From positions 3,472,001 to 3,536,000 of the forward strand of contig NC_064680.1 in NCBI RefSeq assembly GCF_023278565.1: DNA of 64,000 nt, read 5' to 3'. Below, piece by piece: positions 11,601-24,009 of the stretch. The first letter of the stretch is position 1. Each line of letters starts with the position of its first letter. Below the pieces are notes generated by a model. That model made no database searches and was not told the DNA's origin. It saw nothing but the letters and a program-made list of their open reading frames with translations. Source of the stretch: Colletotrichum lupini (taxonomy: Eukaryota; Ascomycota; Sordariomycetes; Glomerellales; Glomerellaceae). The translations under genes were made by a program, and so were the position numbers.

Positions 11601-14600
11601 CAAGAAGCAAAAGTCAGACGCAAAGAAAGAGCCTCACTCAATTTGACGTTGCTGTCATCGGCCCTCTAACACGGGGGCGAGGGGGATGGAGGGTCCAATA
11701 TCCGCTTGGCGTCGTGGCCTGAGTGGATTCCCATTCTTCCTCCAACAAAGTCCCCCCGAGCCCCGAACGGCACCGCCGTCCCGTACGAACACAGAGACAT
11801 ATTCTCGAAGTCTCTCGGTAAAGGGCCAGGTGTAATATACGCCCAACCCCCGGACGAGGCCACAGGTAACTAACCTATCAACCAGCTTCAATTAGCATAT
11901 TCGGCAAGATCAAAACCAAAAGACCGGATGAAAAAGAACGGGGGCTCTGGATAGAGGTTGGCCCAGATATCCCACCGGGATTCGTTGTATTGCTCAGCCC
12001 AGGGCACCCTTCTTTGTCCAAAGAGACCAATACCTTAATATCTGGCCTGCGGACAAGAGCGAGCAAGGCGACTGAGAGAGGTTTAGAGGGCGGGCATCGA
12101 ATGACACTAGCCCAAATTGTCTTGACGGTCGCCGTCCTTCTCGAGTCTGATCTGCATCCATGGGGGGAACGGCGAGGGACGGAAGTGGTCCAGGGTACGC
12201 GCGTCCCGCTCGAGGTTTCTTTTGGCCGCCCCCCCCCCCCCCTCCCTTGTGTACAAACGGCGATGGACCGGGTCAGACCACGCAAGTAGCCCCGGGAGCC
12301 TGGGTAGCAGGGCCGAGAGAAATACAGAGCAGTTCGACGACAACGGCATCTGTAGACAGAGCTTTGTCTCGCCGTCTGTTCCTCTCGTCGAGTCACGGAG
12401 GGTGACTGAGCGATAAGTGATGTGGCTTGACTATCCCGAGGCTGGTTTATCCGGAAAGGATCTGAAGCGCGGCTAACGTGTAATTGCGACTGCAAAAGGG
12501 CACCCGGAAACTTGGGGGCGGGGCGCCTGCGGGCAGCGGTGAAGGGGAAACGAAAAGGCAACGAATATTCAGAGGCACGAAACCTTGGACGAATCAATGG
12601 TTCGTCATCTCGACATTTGGGATCATGGCCAACCCGGTTTCACAGGTCAAGGGAAGGGGCAAAATGGGGGCCAAGAGGACGATCGAATACGCAGCCCGGG
12701 GCGGAGTCCAATATGATTTGAATGTGCTGGAACTGAGAGTGCTGGAAGTAAACCACACGTCGTGTGAGAGCATGAGTCGCGATCTTGCACACTCGTGACA
12801 AGGCCGGGTTGATGGGCAGGATGCTAGGAAGAGGGATTCGTAGCCCTTCTCATTTTGAAGTTCGCGTAAATCGGAGTCCGGCTCTCTCAGTCGGGATGAG
12901 GACGATCCAATCAGGTCCCCGGTTCCATCGGGTTATGCCGACTCTCGACCAGGTACAACTCGATGCCTATGTCTTCACAGGGTCGGGAGGGCCATAAGAG
13001 ACTTTCGATGTCGTTAGCACTCGTTCGTCCCATTATGGAATGAAATGCCTTCATCGTGCAACCTTCTCGCTGGCGGCACGTTACAACAGCCTATCCAACT
13101 GGGTGTTTCCACTGAGACGTTTCGTTTCCATGTCTTGAAGAGAGGTCGACCATCTGAGCAACTGAAAGCATTCCGCACACATTCAATTCCTCAAAACACC
13201 AACCAGCCCGAACGAAAATATGAAAGGTCCGAACTCTGCAGACGGGAGGTGGGAGAAGTGTAATTGGCTGGTCACGATGCAAGCCCCCTTGGCAACTCTG
13301 CCGAAAGCCGATGTGGACTGATGGAATGAGAGGTTTCCTGAGCCCCAGGAAGCTTTGGTACCTGTAGGTAAAGTGGCAGCCCAGTAGGTAATGAGGTGTT
13401 TCCGTGCCCACCCCTCGCTGGAAGCTCTGGTGTTTTGCTCTCTAATTTGTGAATAAGGCATTATGGAGAATTGCAGAGTCGCTTGTCTACGACCTTGTGG
13501 GAAGTTGTGGCAGTTCGAGACGAAAGGAGTGCAGTCTGATGTGGGGTGGCAACGGGTTTGGGAACAACACGCAAGCCACCATTGGAGCGCCGATGTGAGA
13601 CAAGGTGGATGACGCGTCACTGAGCCGCTAAGGCCCACGCCCCCAGGGTCAAGGGGGGGTCGCCGCATCGGGCACGCACCCAGAAGTTGTGTGCCAAAGA
13701 AAGCCATCGTGGATGTCGATCAGGTCCTCTGTTCCAGGCTCTGGGGAGTTTAACCTGGAGAACGGGTCCCCAAGAAGGACGACCGTGAGATTTGGAATCG
13801 TTGGGACGCAAACCGCAACAGATATCGATATCCTTGCTGCTGTTGGCGATAGTATCAATATGCCCAGCCGGAGAGGTCGCCAAGATTCGAGCATGGCCAG
13901 AATGGTAAGAATCGGGCTTGATGGCGCCGGGCGGGTACAATTTGCGGCGTACGGAGTCACGGACGCCATTTGGGCTTCTGCTCTAGCACGTCGCCCGTTG
14001 ACTCGTCATCCATCTGCCTGAGGATGATTGTCTTCATCAAGATGCCGTCTGAGGAATACCAACTTGCTTGGTTCGTCTCATCAAAGTCAATCAATTCGTC
14101 CAGCCTGTGCGAGTCGAGTGAAAGGGGCGAGACGTCGGCATGCCGCAGACGATAGCAGCAGTCTGTACCGCTGCAGGCCTGTGAACATTTGAGTTTGCGA
14201 GAACGATTGACGAGCCCACCTGTTTACGCAAGCACACGTAACAGACAGGAGGATTTGACGTGGGATCAGACCTGGATCGGGCGAGGATCTCTTAGGATTG
14301 GAGAGTCTATCAATCATGGTTCAGGGCGGCCGCTAGGAGATTTCGGGAAGACCTGGCCCGCCGAAGAAGCTCCAAGAGGTTGTCGCCTATGAAGTTTGTC
14401 CGAAAGACGGGTGTCGATAAGGTAATACGGCTTGCCGCCTACAGACGAGGCTACAGTCGTTCATCAGGTCAACCACCTTGCCTCCGCCATGCACAATTCG
14501 TACGAGTCGAGTCCGTGAGAACAGGAACCACATGCGGGGACCGGGGGAACCGTGGCCAGCTAAATTGGATAGGCGAAGTGCCCTTCGTAGAGACCGGGAC

Positions 14601-17600
14601 CAGGAGGGGAAAACGAGGCTGAGTGGGAGGCGAATGGGGCAGAACCTTGAGGCCGGGGTGTTTCTGACAACTGGGAGGACCCAAATACATCCGACTTCTC
14701 GAGCGCGTACCTGACTGAAATAGAGTGCAGATAGTCGTCAAGCCCCTGCGGCGCCTTTGCCGATGGGAGCTAAAGACCAATGGGAGCTTGGGTGGAAGAA
14801 AAGAGAGTACGAATTAAAGGTGCCGCACTCTGTTGAAGCTTTTTCTGGTTTTGCTGGAATTGAGTCGTCGTCGCCATGGGTGGGGGGGCCTGGGGGGTTT
14901 CTGGATGACACTAGCCACAGGCGAGAATTTGAGGTCAAGGACGACAACGAAACGGGACCAGGTCGGTTCACCCATAAGGACAACCTAGCTGCCCAGGTTC
15001 TCGAGACAAAGTTTTAGGGGTCCAGAAGGCCGAGAGAGACGCGAAAGGAGCGAGGCGAGATGGTGTGCCGCAGCCGGCGACGAACCAGTCATCCAGTAAG
15101 AAATTGGCATTACGGTGCAACTAGGCGATACTGGAGCAAACTCCCCTTATCACGGGATACTAAGTACAGGTTTGGCGTTTGGCGCCAGTCTGAAGTGACC
15201 GTTGGTTTGATGGTCGGAGCTGGTCTCACATGGCGAATCCTCGTGGACGGATGCAAATGTCGCGCTGCCTGTCGGGCAATTTAGCATGTCTTTGCAAAAA
15301 GACCGTGAGCGGGAGGGTCGTGGCGGCGTGGTTGATTTGATTGACCCCATCAAAGAACTTTTTGGCCTCTGAGGTGCATATGGGAGATTGGTTAGTGCGC
15401 AATGAGGGTAATGATGTGCAGCGGCGAAGAAGATGAGGTGGACTGGCGAGTGATTGGCGACGAAGGATGCTGTTTCTGGACGTAGTTGCCGGGCGCGGGA
15501 GCGCAAAGTGAAAATATGGAGTGACAGTCGGCCACTGTCATCGCCATCCTTTCTCGACCGCGTTGTGCCGGTCCTTTGTGACATGATCGATCTCTCATGA
15601 CATTATGGGTCCTCGATTGCTCGGGACTCGGATAGGTTGTACAATTAGAGTCGTAGCATGTAAGTCCTGCTTCATCGACGCATCCCCGGCTCCTCCGCGT
15701 ATGCTGGCGAGAAATCAATACCTAGTACGGATACTATGTACGGATGTAGATGCTGAAAGTGTCGACAACTGGCACGGATGGCAGCAAGTGCTCATCGTCG
15801 TCGTAATCATCCACGGCCGGCAGCCGCCTGGCGCCGGAGCTGCCGCCTTCCGTGGGCCTCTTCCCTCCCCAAGGTTCTGGTTCAGTTACAGACGGAAGAG
15901 AGCGTCGAGTCTTGCTGTCTCAGAGTGCCTAAAGAGGTGCCTGGGAGGGGGGAACAGAGCGGCGCCGTGCGTGTAGTGAGTGCCTATAGTGTACTGGGTA
16001 GACTGTGGTTTGCTGCTGCTGCTGGTTGCCGCTGGCCGCCCACTACCACTGCCACAGGTGATTTGTGCTGCGGCGGGCAATCAACAAGAAAGCGGTGCTG
16101 AGAGTGAGGCTTTGAGGCTTTGGGGAGCCGGCTGAGCCACAGATCTGGGACGAGGGGGACCAATCTGGGGTCTTGTTTCCGCCGACACTTGCGTAAAAGT
16201 CTTGGCGGGCAGCCCAGATTGGTCTGGGGCAGATGCTGGAAATAGACCTCAGCCACGCCTCGTCATCACAGTTCGGGGCTGCCAGAGACCCGTCACAGTG
16301 AGAAAAGTGTGTGGGCGGGTGTGTGTGTGAGAGGTACTCCTTAGACCTCACGCCTCTGTCGTCCCTCTCCAAGAGTGCCAGGGTGAACCGTAAGAGCGAG
16401 GAATTGGAGGAGTGGAGGGCACGGAGGGAGGGATGCGGTGCCCACTCGACTAAGGTTGAGAGGTGGGATCTGGCGCTGGCCAGTGACAGAACCTTTAATT
16501 AGGTACAAGCGAGAGGTACCGGTACATCGGGTGCGACAGTGAGGCTTGTCCCCTTTGAATGTCCGTCCTCGTTGCCGTGTGGTGTGGTCTGCATTCTCGA
16601 GGTGAATGGACTAGCTGGGAGTACTGTATCCGAGTGTAAGTGATGGTATTCGCGGATGCGGATGGGAATTCGGTGAAAATCTGCTCCGTACTTACAACGT
16701 GCTTGTCGTATGTAATCGTACCCTACTAGTAATCTCCAATGTTTTGGTTTGCATTCATGGAGCTGCTGTGGACAGCAGACTGTGGATGTTCTCAGGTTGG
16801 TGTTTGTTTCTTTGCTTGTTTCCGCTTCATCATGTCCATCTGATGAACCTCTCTCGCCCACAACCCGTAGAACGGGTGCCAAGAAGAAGAAACAATATTG
16901 CCATCGTCGTCGCAGGTCGTCAGCCTCGCTCGGATTCGCAATTGAGTTACGAGCAGGTAAACTATCGTGAATCGTCTCCAGCAAACCGTGAGTGTAATTT
17001 CAGCGTCTCCAGAGTTCAAGTCGGTATATTGCGTAGGTAGGATACGGAAGGGGGGCTTCTCCGCCCCCAGGGACCGTTCGGCCGTCGTCACTGGGGAGGA
17101 TTGCGTCGCCGTTGCCTGGCTTTTTCTCGAAATTGTTGCCCGCAGAGGGCACTCCGTCGAGGCTAGAGCAACGCAAGCCTTGGCACAAACGAGAGCAAAG
17201 GATGTGAAAGGACCGCAAAAGAGTCGCAGCTCGAAATTGTGCCCCTCTGAACAGCCCAAGAAGGGCTTGGCGCGAGAAAGGTATGTGGGAGGAGGACGGG
17301 AGGACGTTGGATAGGTAAGCTCGCGACAGCGACAGGGCAGTACGTAAGGTAGACCGGCTCTATTCAGGATTCGTCACTAGTAGCCGGACCAGGTGCTTGT
17401 CGAGGGTGAAGCCATAGGACACGGTGACTGGGAGTCTGGAGAGAAAGAGAGCCGTCTGTCTGACTGATGATTGAGTGTTGTCGTTGGCCAGTGGCGGGGG
17501 GAACGGGAGTACGGGAGTACGTGAGCGAGAGAATCCGCCAAAATGGAGAAAAGAGCAAGGAGTGAGATGGCTGTGATTGGCTCACGAGACTCGTGATCCC

Positions 17601-18914
17601 TTAGGTAAGATGGATACGGTACTTAGGTACAAGGGTTGGAAAAGATACATGTCACGAGGTACAGTACATCCACGAGGTGCAGACAGGAAGGAGAGAGGGA
17701 AGGCACACTGCCCTCAGTCTCTGGATTGCTCTTGCTCACTTGGGACAGAAAAGACGGAGTCGTGGTACGTGCCGGGGCGGATTGAGCGGGATCCACTCTG
17801 AAGCAATCTGGCCCCTGCCATTGGCCCGAGTTGCACAGCTTACGCGTAAACCGCCCATGAGGAGCCAGCCAGAGAGCGGCGTGCGTACGCTTTCTGCTGC
17901 TTTTCGCACTCCTCCCGCTCCCACCGTACACTCCCCCCTCTGTTCTGTGCCTCTCTCACAGTCTCGCTCTCTCTCTCTCTCTCTGCCTCACACACTCACA
18001 TCTCTTCCTTTCTCGCTACCATTCTCTGCCTCTTTTTCTGTCACCTTTGCGTGTCCAAAAGTCTGCTCTTCTGAATACACACCCCTCCCCCCCCCCCCTG
18101 GACCTGGACCTTGACCCCTTCCACTTCCCTTGCCTCTCTCTCACTCCTCACTCCTCTCTTCCACCTTACGCCTTACGCAGACGCAGCACACGCAACGCAA
18201 CGCAACGCAACTTCTCTCCCACCTCTACCTACCTACGTACGCTTGCTCGCTACCTTACGGATACTGCTGGCGTACGTTACGTCCGCTCTTTTGCTCCCAT
18301 CAATTCCCCTGGCGGCCCACTCCCCAATCGCACCCTCCTCTCCGCCCGCTACCAACCCTTTCAACACCCCCATCCCCCCCATCCCATCCCTTCCTTCTCG
18401 ACACCGCACTTCACTCGCCTTCTGAAATTCGATTCTCGATTTCTACCGACGACAAGGCACGGAATCTTGCGAACCAACAAATACTCTCCCGTAGCGGCCA
18501 CGATCGCTTCGCTGGGACTCGCATTCACCCTCATGACCGACGCCTGAAATACTCCCGACCGACCCGGAAGTCCAAGCTAGAAACTCTTGGCTAAGGAACT
18601 CTCGACAGTGCCGAGCCTCGACTGTTCCAACTAGCAGACGAGAAGCAACCCGGCTTTGGGAACAACACCATAGGCAGCTCCAAGCCCGACTGGAAGACAT
18701 AGCAGTTGCGCAGCCTTCGACGACCAACAATTTCGACGACGACGACTTCCACTCTTTAAGTCAACCCATCTCGCCGACCTGATCTGACACCAATACGATT
18801 CAACTACCCGACGACCACCGGGAGAGTTCCGTCGAAGACTCTCTATCCGTTTCTTCTCCTCCCTTCTTCGACACTCTCAACATTAGCATCCACTTAACCA
18901 CCGACGACTTTGAG
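8653..18914. other. 10.3-kb intergenic stretch without a supportable gene, including the PNG1 5' region
   Basis: Base composition is ordinary, not RIP-like, yet only unrelated frames below about 240 codons occur, on both strands and overlapping one another. None has a recognisable motif or a splice pattern that extends it. Visible simple sequence: a C run near 12232-12243, (CT)n at about 17960-17985, a CAACG-type repeat at about 18187-18211, C runs near 18083-18096, and a pyrimidine-rich leader from about 17900 to the PNG1 start. GTACCTA/TAGGTAC-like words recur. It could hold long UTRs, distal promoter elements or non-coding RNA genes. Confidence 0.55.
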
Positions 18915-20391
18915 ATGGACGGCCACGGTTACCCCCCGGGCGAAGGCCCCCCGAACGGCGATGGAGAGTACGGCGAAGAGTGGGCTCGCGACCTAAGGGT
19001 AAAGTTCGAGTCACTTCTTCGTGACAAGCGTATGACCGAACTTCGAACTACCTCTCGCCAAGGCACTCCTCAACCCAGAGAGAGCGCAAGCAGTGCCAAC
19101 CTCCGTGGTCTCGCATCACCCGGTCCCGGTCGACCTTCAACTTCACACAGCTCGACACCAATGCCGCCGACACCACCTGCTTACTCTCGCCACCTTCCCA
19201 AGATTCCCACACCACCCGCCGCCCACGACCGCGATTCACAAAAATTCCGCAACCTGATGATCAGTCTTTCTCTCACTCCGACAAAGTACGAAAACCCTGG
19301 TTTGTTGGACGAGGCTCTGCAGTGCATACCCCTCGACCGGATATACGGCGAGGCGGAAGAGGAGTGCCAAGTGATGCAGGCCGAGGCTGAGAGTATGGGA
19401 GATGGACGCAAAGCCACTTGGGGCTACCAAGATTGCGTTATCCGCGCACTACTGAGGTAAGCTGGATGTTTCCACTTGGATTCTTTGAACACAGTCTAAT
19501 TGTCTATTCAGATGGTTCAAGCGATCATTCTTCACCTGGGTCAACAACCCCCCGTGCCCTGTATGCCTTTCGCCCACAATCGCCCAAGGCATGACGCCCC
19601 CGACGCCCGACGAGAGTGCATGCGGTGCCCTTCGAGTCGAGCTCTACAAATGCTCAGCCGGAGACTGCGGCGCTTACGAAAGATTCCCCAGGTACGGCGA
19701 TGTTTGGAGACTACTGCATACCCGCAGAGGACGTGTTGGAGAGTGGGCGAACTGCTTCAGCATGCTTTGCCGTGCCATGGGAGGCAGAGTTCGTTGGATC
19801 TGGAACGCAGAGGACCACGTCTGGACTGAGGTATACTCCGAGCACCAGAAGCGATGGGTCCACGTCGACGCCTGTGAGGAGGCATGGGACAACCCGCGCC
19901 TTTACACCGAGGGCTGGGGTAAGAAGATGTCCTACTGCATCGCTTTCTCTATCGATGGCGCCACCGATGTCACCCGCCGATACGTACGCAAGAGCGATTT
20001 CTGTGCAGAGCGCAACAGATGCCCCGAAGAGGTCCTGCTCTACATCCTGAACGAGATCAGAGGCCTGCGTCGCGGCAACATGAACAAGGATGAAAAGTTC
20101 AGACTCGAGAAGGAGGACAGCCGCGAGGACCGCGAGCTTCGGGGATATGTCATCAAGTCTATTGCCCAGGCCGTCACCGACCTCGTTCCTGGAATGCCCA
20201 GCCCATCGGCGAGCAGCGCACCCCCTCCCCGTCAAGCAGCTCCTCAAAGACGCGACGACACCAAGTTGCCTGCTGAACAGCCCGGTCGCCAGACCGGATC
20301 CGCGGAGTACCTCGCGGCACAGGCCAACGCAAACGCAAGGCATCACCAGTTTCCCCCGCACGACCCGAGCCGCCGCCGCGATCTGCCTTGA
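18915..20391 (+). CDS. png1: PNG1, peptide:N-glycanase-like transglutaminase-fold protein with Cys-to-Val active site
   Basis: Exons are 18915-19456 and 19512-20391, with a 55-nt GTAAGC..TTCAG intron; the product is 473 residues. Active PNGases deglycosylate misfolded glycoproteins in the cytosol using a Cys-His-Asp triad in a transglutaminase fold. Here the fold signature [11 protein letters not shown] carries Val256 where the catalytic Cys belongs. The His (H283 in DHVWTEVY) and Asp (D300 in WVHVDACE) are kept, as is [10 protein letters not shown]. Zinc-binding cysteines are C196/C199 and C228/C233, the second pair being C-x4-C. N-terminal (1-100) and C-terminal (400-473) parts are low-complexity Pro/Ser/Gln-rich. 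The known Neurospora PNG1 is enzymatically inactive yet essential for polarity, so loss of the Cys probably reflects lineage-wide change of role, not decay. A long pyrimidine-rich leader precedes the ATG. Confidence 0.95.
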
Positions 20392-23300
20392 AGCATGAGC
20401 GCAAGTTTTGCGACCACGATTTAACTCACACGATGGCACACCCGCCACACAACCTCCTGCCGACCCGAGGCCACTTCTTTTGCGGGCTGGCAATATCTGC
20501 TACTTTTTTCAAGATACCCAGTGGATGCCAGAACTCCCCACCTCCATGGCCCCGAGGTCGTCGCCGCTCACCCGCCATAATGAGCGGCTTTTTGCGCAAA
20601 TGTGCAGCACCAATCAAGGCAATGATAATATTTTCTATGTCTAATCTACCTAAATCCGATACATTGAAAACAAAAAACAACGGCATCATAGACCGGCGCT
20701 CCGTCCCTATATATCAACTCGGTACCACTCTTCAGACGGCCGTACACATCTGATCGTCATCACACTCTGGATATCGCATTGATCTCATCGGGCAACGGGG
20801 CTCGAAATGTATCTACCACCACCTCATTTACTTCGCTTCATTTCCTTTGTCGAAAAATATCGCGCGTTGGACATCCGCTGGATGTTGGCGGTAACAGGCG
20901 CAACCATGGAATAGGCAGGGCTTGCCTGGTCACTTTTATAAACAAATCTGCCTCGCACGACACGAGGCAGAAGGGAGAGGAAGCCGGCGATCGAGGTTCG
21001 AAGCCAAGGGACAGCAATGGCTCACCATCGCGCCGAGGTTCTTCTGGAAGGGGCGTTTCGGGGACTTCCACACGTGTACGCTGGGTTGTGTTGCATCTTC
21101 GAGTCTTTTTTGCATGAGCGATGAAAGGCACCAGATACGCTTTCCATCTGGCCGAAATGGAGTTGACGATTGAAGAAGTTTTTTTTTTTATTTACTTATT
21201 TTTCTCAAAGAGAACTTTTTGTTTCTCTTGTCCCTCTGAGGAGAGGACGTAGATGGAGACATCCGGACCGCGAGCTTGAGAAGCCATGTCCGCAGGATTT
21301 AGAAAGCAAATTTACCAAAGTTTGAAACGTTCAATACTGTCCCCAACAATATGCAATGTGAACATGCACCTGTCGATATTCCCAAGTTATCCTAACATAG
21401 TCATCGAGCTCATACGAAGCGAATACAGCTTCAAAGAAGCAAGAGAATCGTACCACCATGGCCATGCCTTCATGATAGAATTGCCTCAATGTCGGTGAGG
21501 TTGATGCAAGTTGACGGTGCGGTGCATCTCAAAAGTGGAGTTTTGTTGGTAGTCCACTGTCCACCCCCCATTATTTTACCCAAACCCGACTTTGATCTAT
21601 GATCTATTCCGATCCGCGCGCCCGCCCCGTTTCATACCTTGGCTTTTAGTGTATCGATACCTAGAGCGCTGCTGTGGAATGGAAATGGTTCCCGTTGAAG
21701 ATGGCGGCATTGGCATTTGGCATTGGGCTTTTGCCGCGCCGGGCTGCGGTTTCTTGGCTGGGGGTTGGCGCTACAGCGGGTTCACGACCTGCCTGGGCTT
21801 CCATGGCTTCTAAGTGGGAAGTTTGGATCTTGGCCTGGATGTGTGACGCAGCCACAGCCTGCGCGATTCAGCCCAGGTGAGGCGAGGTATGCATTCAAGG
21901 TTGGTTAGGCGAGACAAGGTAAGGCAAGGCAGGAGAGCACGTGTTGTGGGCGAGGCTCTTTCTGCCTCTGAGAGCCGTGACACCATATCGTAAGGGAGGG
22001 GGAGAGGTTCCGCCAAGAATTGGGATTTCTTGACACAGGCGGTCGGCTTCTCTTACTCTTTCAATGGGCCAGGGATGTGAATTGGTTTTTCCAAGGTTTT
22101 CCTGGCGCATGTGTTTACGGCAAGGATATATTTGACGGGAAGGCTAGGAGGGGGGTTTATTCTCGCTACAGTTAGTCGAACGGGCGGGGAAGGGGGTTAG
22201 AGTCTCTGTATTTTAGAGGTGGCCAACGGGAAAAGGGACGACATGGGTTTAGTCTTCATGAAGTAAACGGAGATTGGCATCAGACGAAGGGGTGAGACGA
22301 CGTTCAATCAACGGAACGGGCGTTTGGTGAATGGCACGGCATCCATCATCGGCTGCCCGGGGAGCTAAGGCACGTAGTACGGTTCTAGGCACGTAGTAGG
22401 CAAGTGAAGACGGATAGGCGGCAGGGCTGGAGGAACTGAGAGGGAAAAAATCGACAAAGGTTGAAAGGGCTTGATGGGAAGCCGGCCGCCGGGTTGGCGT
22501 CTTGGCAATCCGGCAGTGCAACTGCACGGAGGTGGGGCTTCCTCCCGGTGCCTACGGATACTTGACCTTCTCCTGTTGGTTGAGTAGGGAGTACACTGGA
22601 GACGGGGATATTCTTACTGTTCTTGGGGGAGTTTTGAATGCACTAGGGGAGGATGCGATGCAGACTGCAGTTGTGGATGGATGGCAGCAGTTGGAACTTG
22701 GAAGTAGAAGAAATAGTAGAGTCGGAAAATCGGGTTCGGTTCCCATGTCTGGTTTCTGGACTTTGGGAAGGTGTTGATGCATCTATCCGGATACCCGAGG
22801 TTTCCCTTTGCAACATACTGCGCGGAGGTGGAGGGTTGTGGTAGGTATCCCGCCGGAACAAGCGCCCGCGCACGCGCGCTTGTACGTGTGTGTGTACTCC
22901 GTACAGTATGGTATGATCAAATAGAAAGAGGTTCAGGTTAGAGGGTACAGTGACGACGCAATTCCGCTCAACCACGTGATAACAAGACCGAGAGAGAAGT
23001 GGGAGAAAAAGGGGGGACACCTCGTGGTGGTGACCTTGTTTGGACATAATGGTTCGGGTTCGAATGATTGAAATTCGAAAATTGCACGAGCTTGTCGGAC
23101 TTTTTGAGTTGTCCGATGATTGGGACGGGTGAACCACACGGCTGGAGAGCAAAGGTTCGGACATGGACCGCTGGGTGGACCGTGAGGTTTCGATGATCAA
23201 TGAAGCGGATACTGAGAGGAGAAAGAGAAACACTGAAATGTGACGGTGAGAGGCAAATCACAACAGAGGGAAAAGGGGAGAAGCCAGAGATCAAGAATTG

Positions 23301-23735
23301 GCTGCTGGCACTGGCAGCATGTACCCTTGCTCCGTCGTCGTCGGCGGGATGGGCACAGGGGTTTAGGTGGTGACGAAGACTTGGGTCGGAATGTGGGGGT
23401 GAGGGAGCTCGAGACCGAAAAGAAAAAAATCTGGCGTAATTCCCGAGCGGCTAGTGATTTAAGGCTTGCGCGTTGCGTCTGGCGCTTTTTTGGTATCTTG
23501 TCTTAAACCCGTTTTGGCTATAGTGTCCCGTTCGTCCTAAAGTAGATAAGGCACAAAAGGGGAAGAAGGTTCGCTGCAAGTTGCGTACTTGCGGAGTGCC
23601 GGTGCCGACGGAACGGGGAAGCCAGTGATTTTTAAGATGAAAGGGGGCATCGTCTTTTGAGACGGGATGGTGTGGGTATGGGCCGTAGGGTGGTTGCACT
23701 GTTGCAGTAGGCAGACGGTTGGTGTTGTATAGATA
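20392..23735. other. Intergenic region between PNG1 and the Mutator-like element
   Basis: 3.3 kb of unbiased sequence with only short overlapping frames and no recognisable gene. Features seen: a hairpin with complementary arms CTGCCTCG/CGAGGCAG near 20948-20972, a T run at 21180-21190, and a CGCGCGC-type stretch followed by (GT)n near 22868-22893. No RIP signature up to the element boundary at 23744. Confidence 0.5.
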
Positions 23736-23743
23736 TTAAAATA

Positions 23744-23793
23744 GAACCCGGCTATTTTGACTATATCGTTTGGCTATTTTGACTATACGCCAC
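23744..23793 (+). repeat. Left terminal inverted repeat of the MULE
   Basis: 50 bp starting GAACCC and ending CGCCAC. It contains two copies of the 16-mer GGCTATTTTGACTATA starting 22 nt apart, which are plausible transposase-binding sites. It matches the reverse complement of 26518-26567 at 48 of 50 positions. Both differences are G in this copy and A in the other. Confidence 0.93.
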
Positions 23794-24009
23794 TATCAGA
23801 AAATTTCTGCTAGCCGCTACAGCCCGCCTCGAGTGCCAGCAAGTGGCAGAAATTTTTCTACTACCTACCTACTTCTACTTCTACTTTTACTACGTACTAT
23901 TAATTGAACTTAGTGGATTTCTGCCTACTTACTTGTGACTAATTAATCTTAACTAAATTACTACTATTACTACCGCGCCGCTACTACTACTACCGCTACC
24001 GCTAACGTT

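Noticed and set aside
11878..12597. 239-codon minus-strand frame in the long intergenic region
   Set aside because: Arg/Ser/Pro-rich, no motif or domain, overlapped by several similar plus-strand frames. Nothing supports it beyond length.
13183..13707. 174-codon minus-strand frame
   Set aside because: No recognisable motif, atypical composition and overlapping alternatives on both strands.
16499..16984. 161-codon minus-strand frame
   Set aside because: No motif, overlapped by plus-strand frames, no splice signals extending it.
20990..21015. B-box-like GGTTCGAAGCC on the plus strand
   Set aside because: No A box at a suitable distance upstream and no tRNA cloverleaf; likely coincidence.
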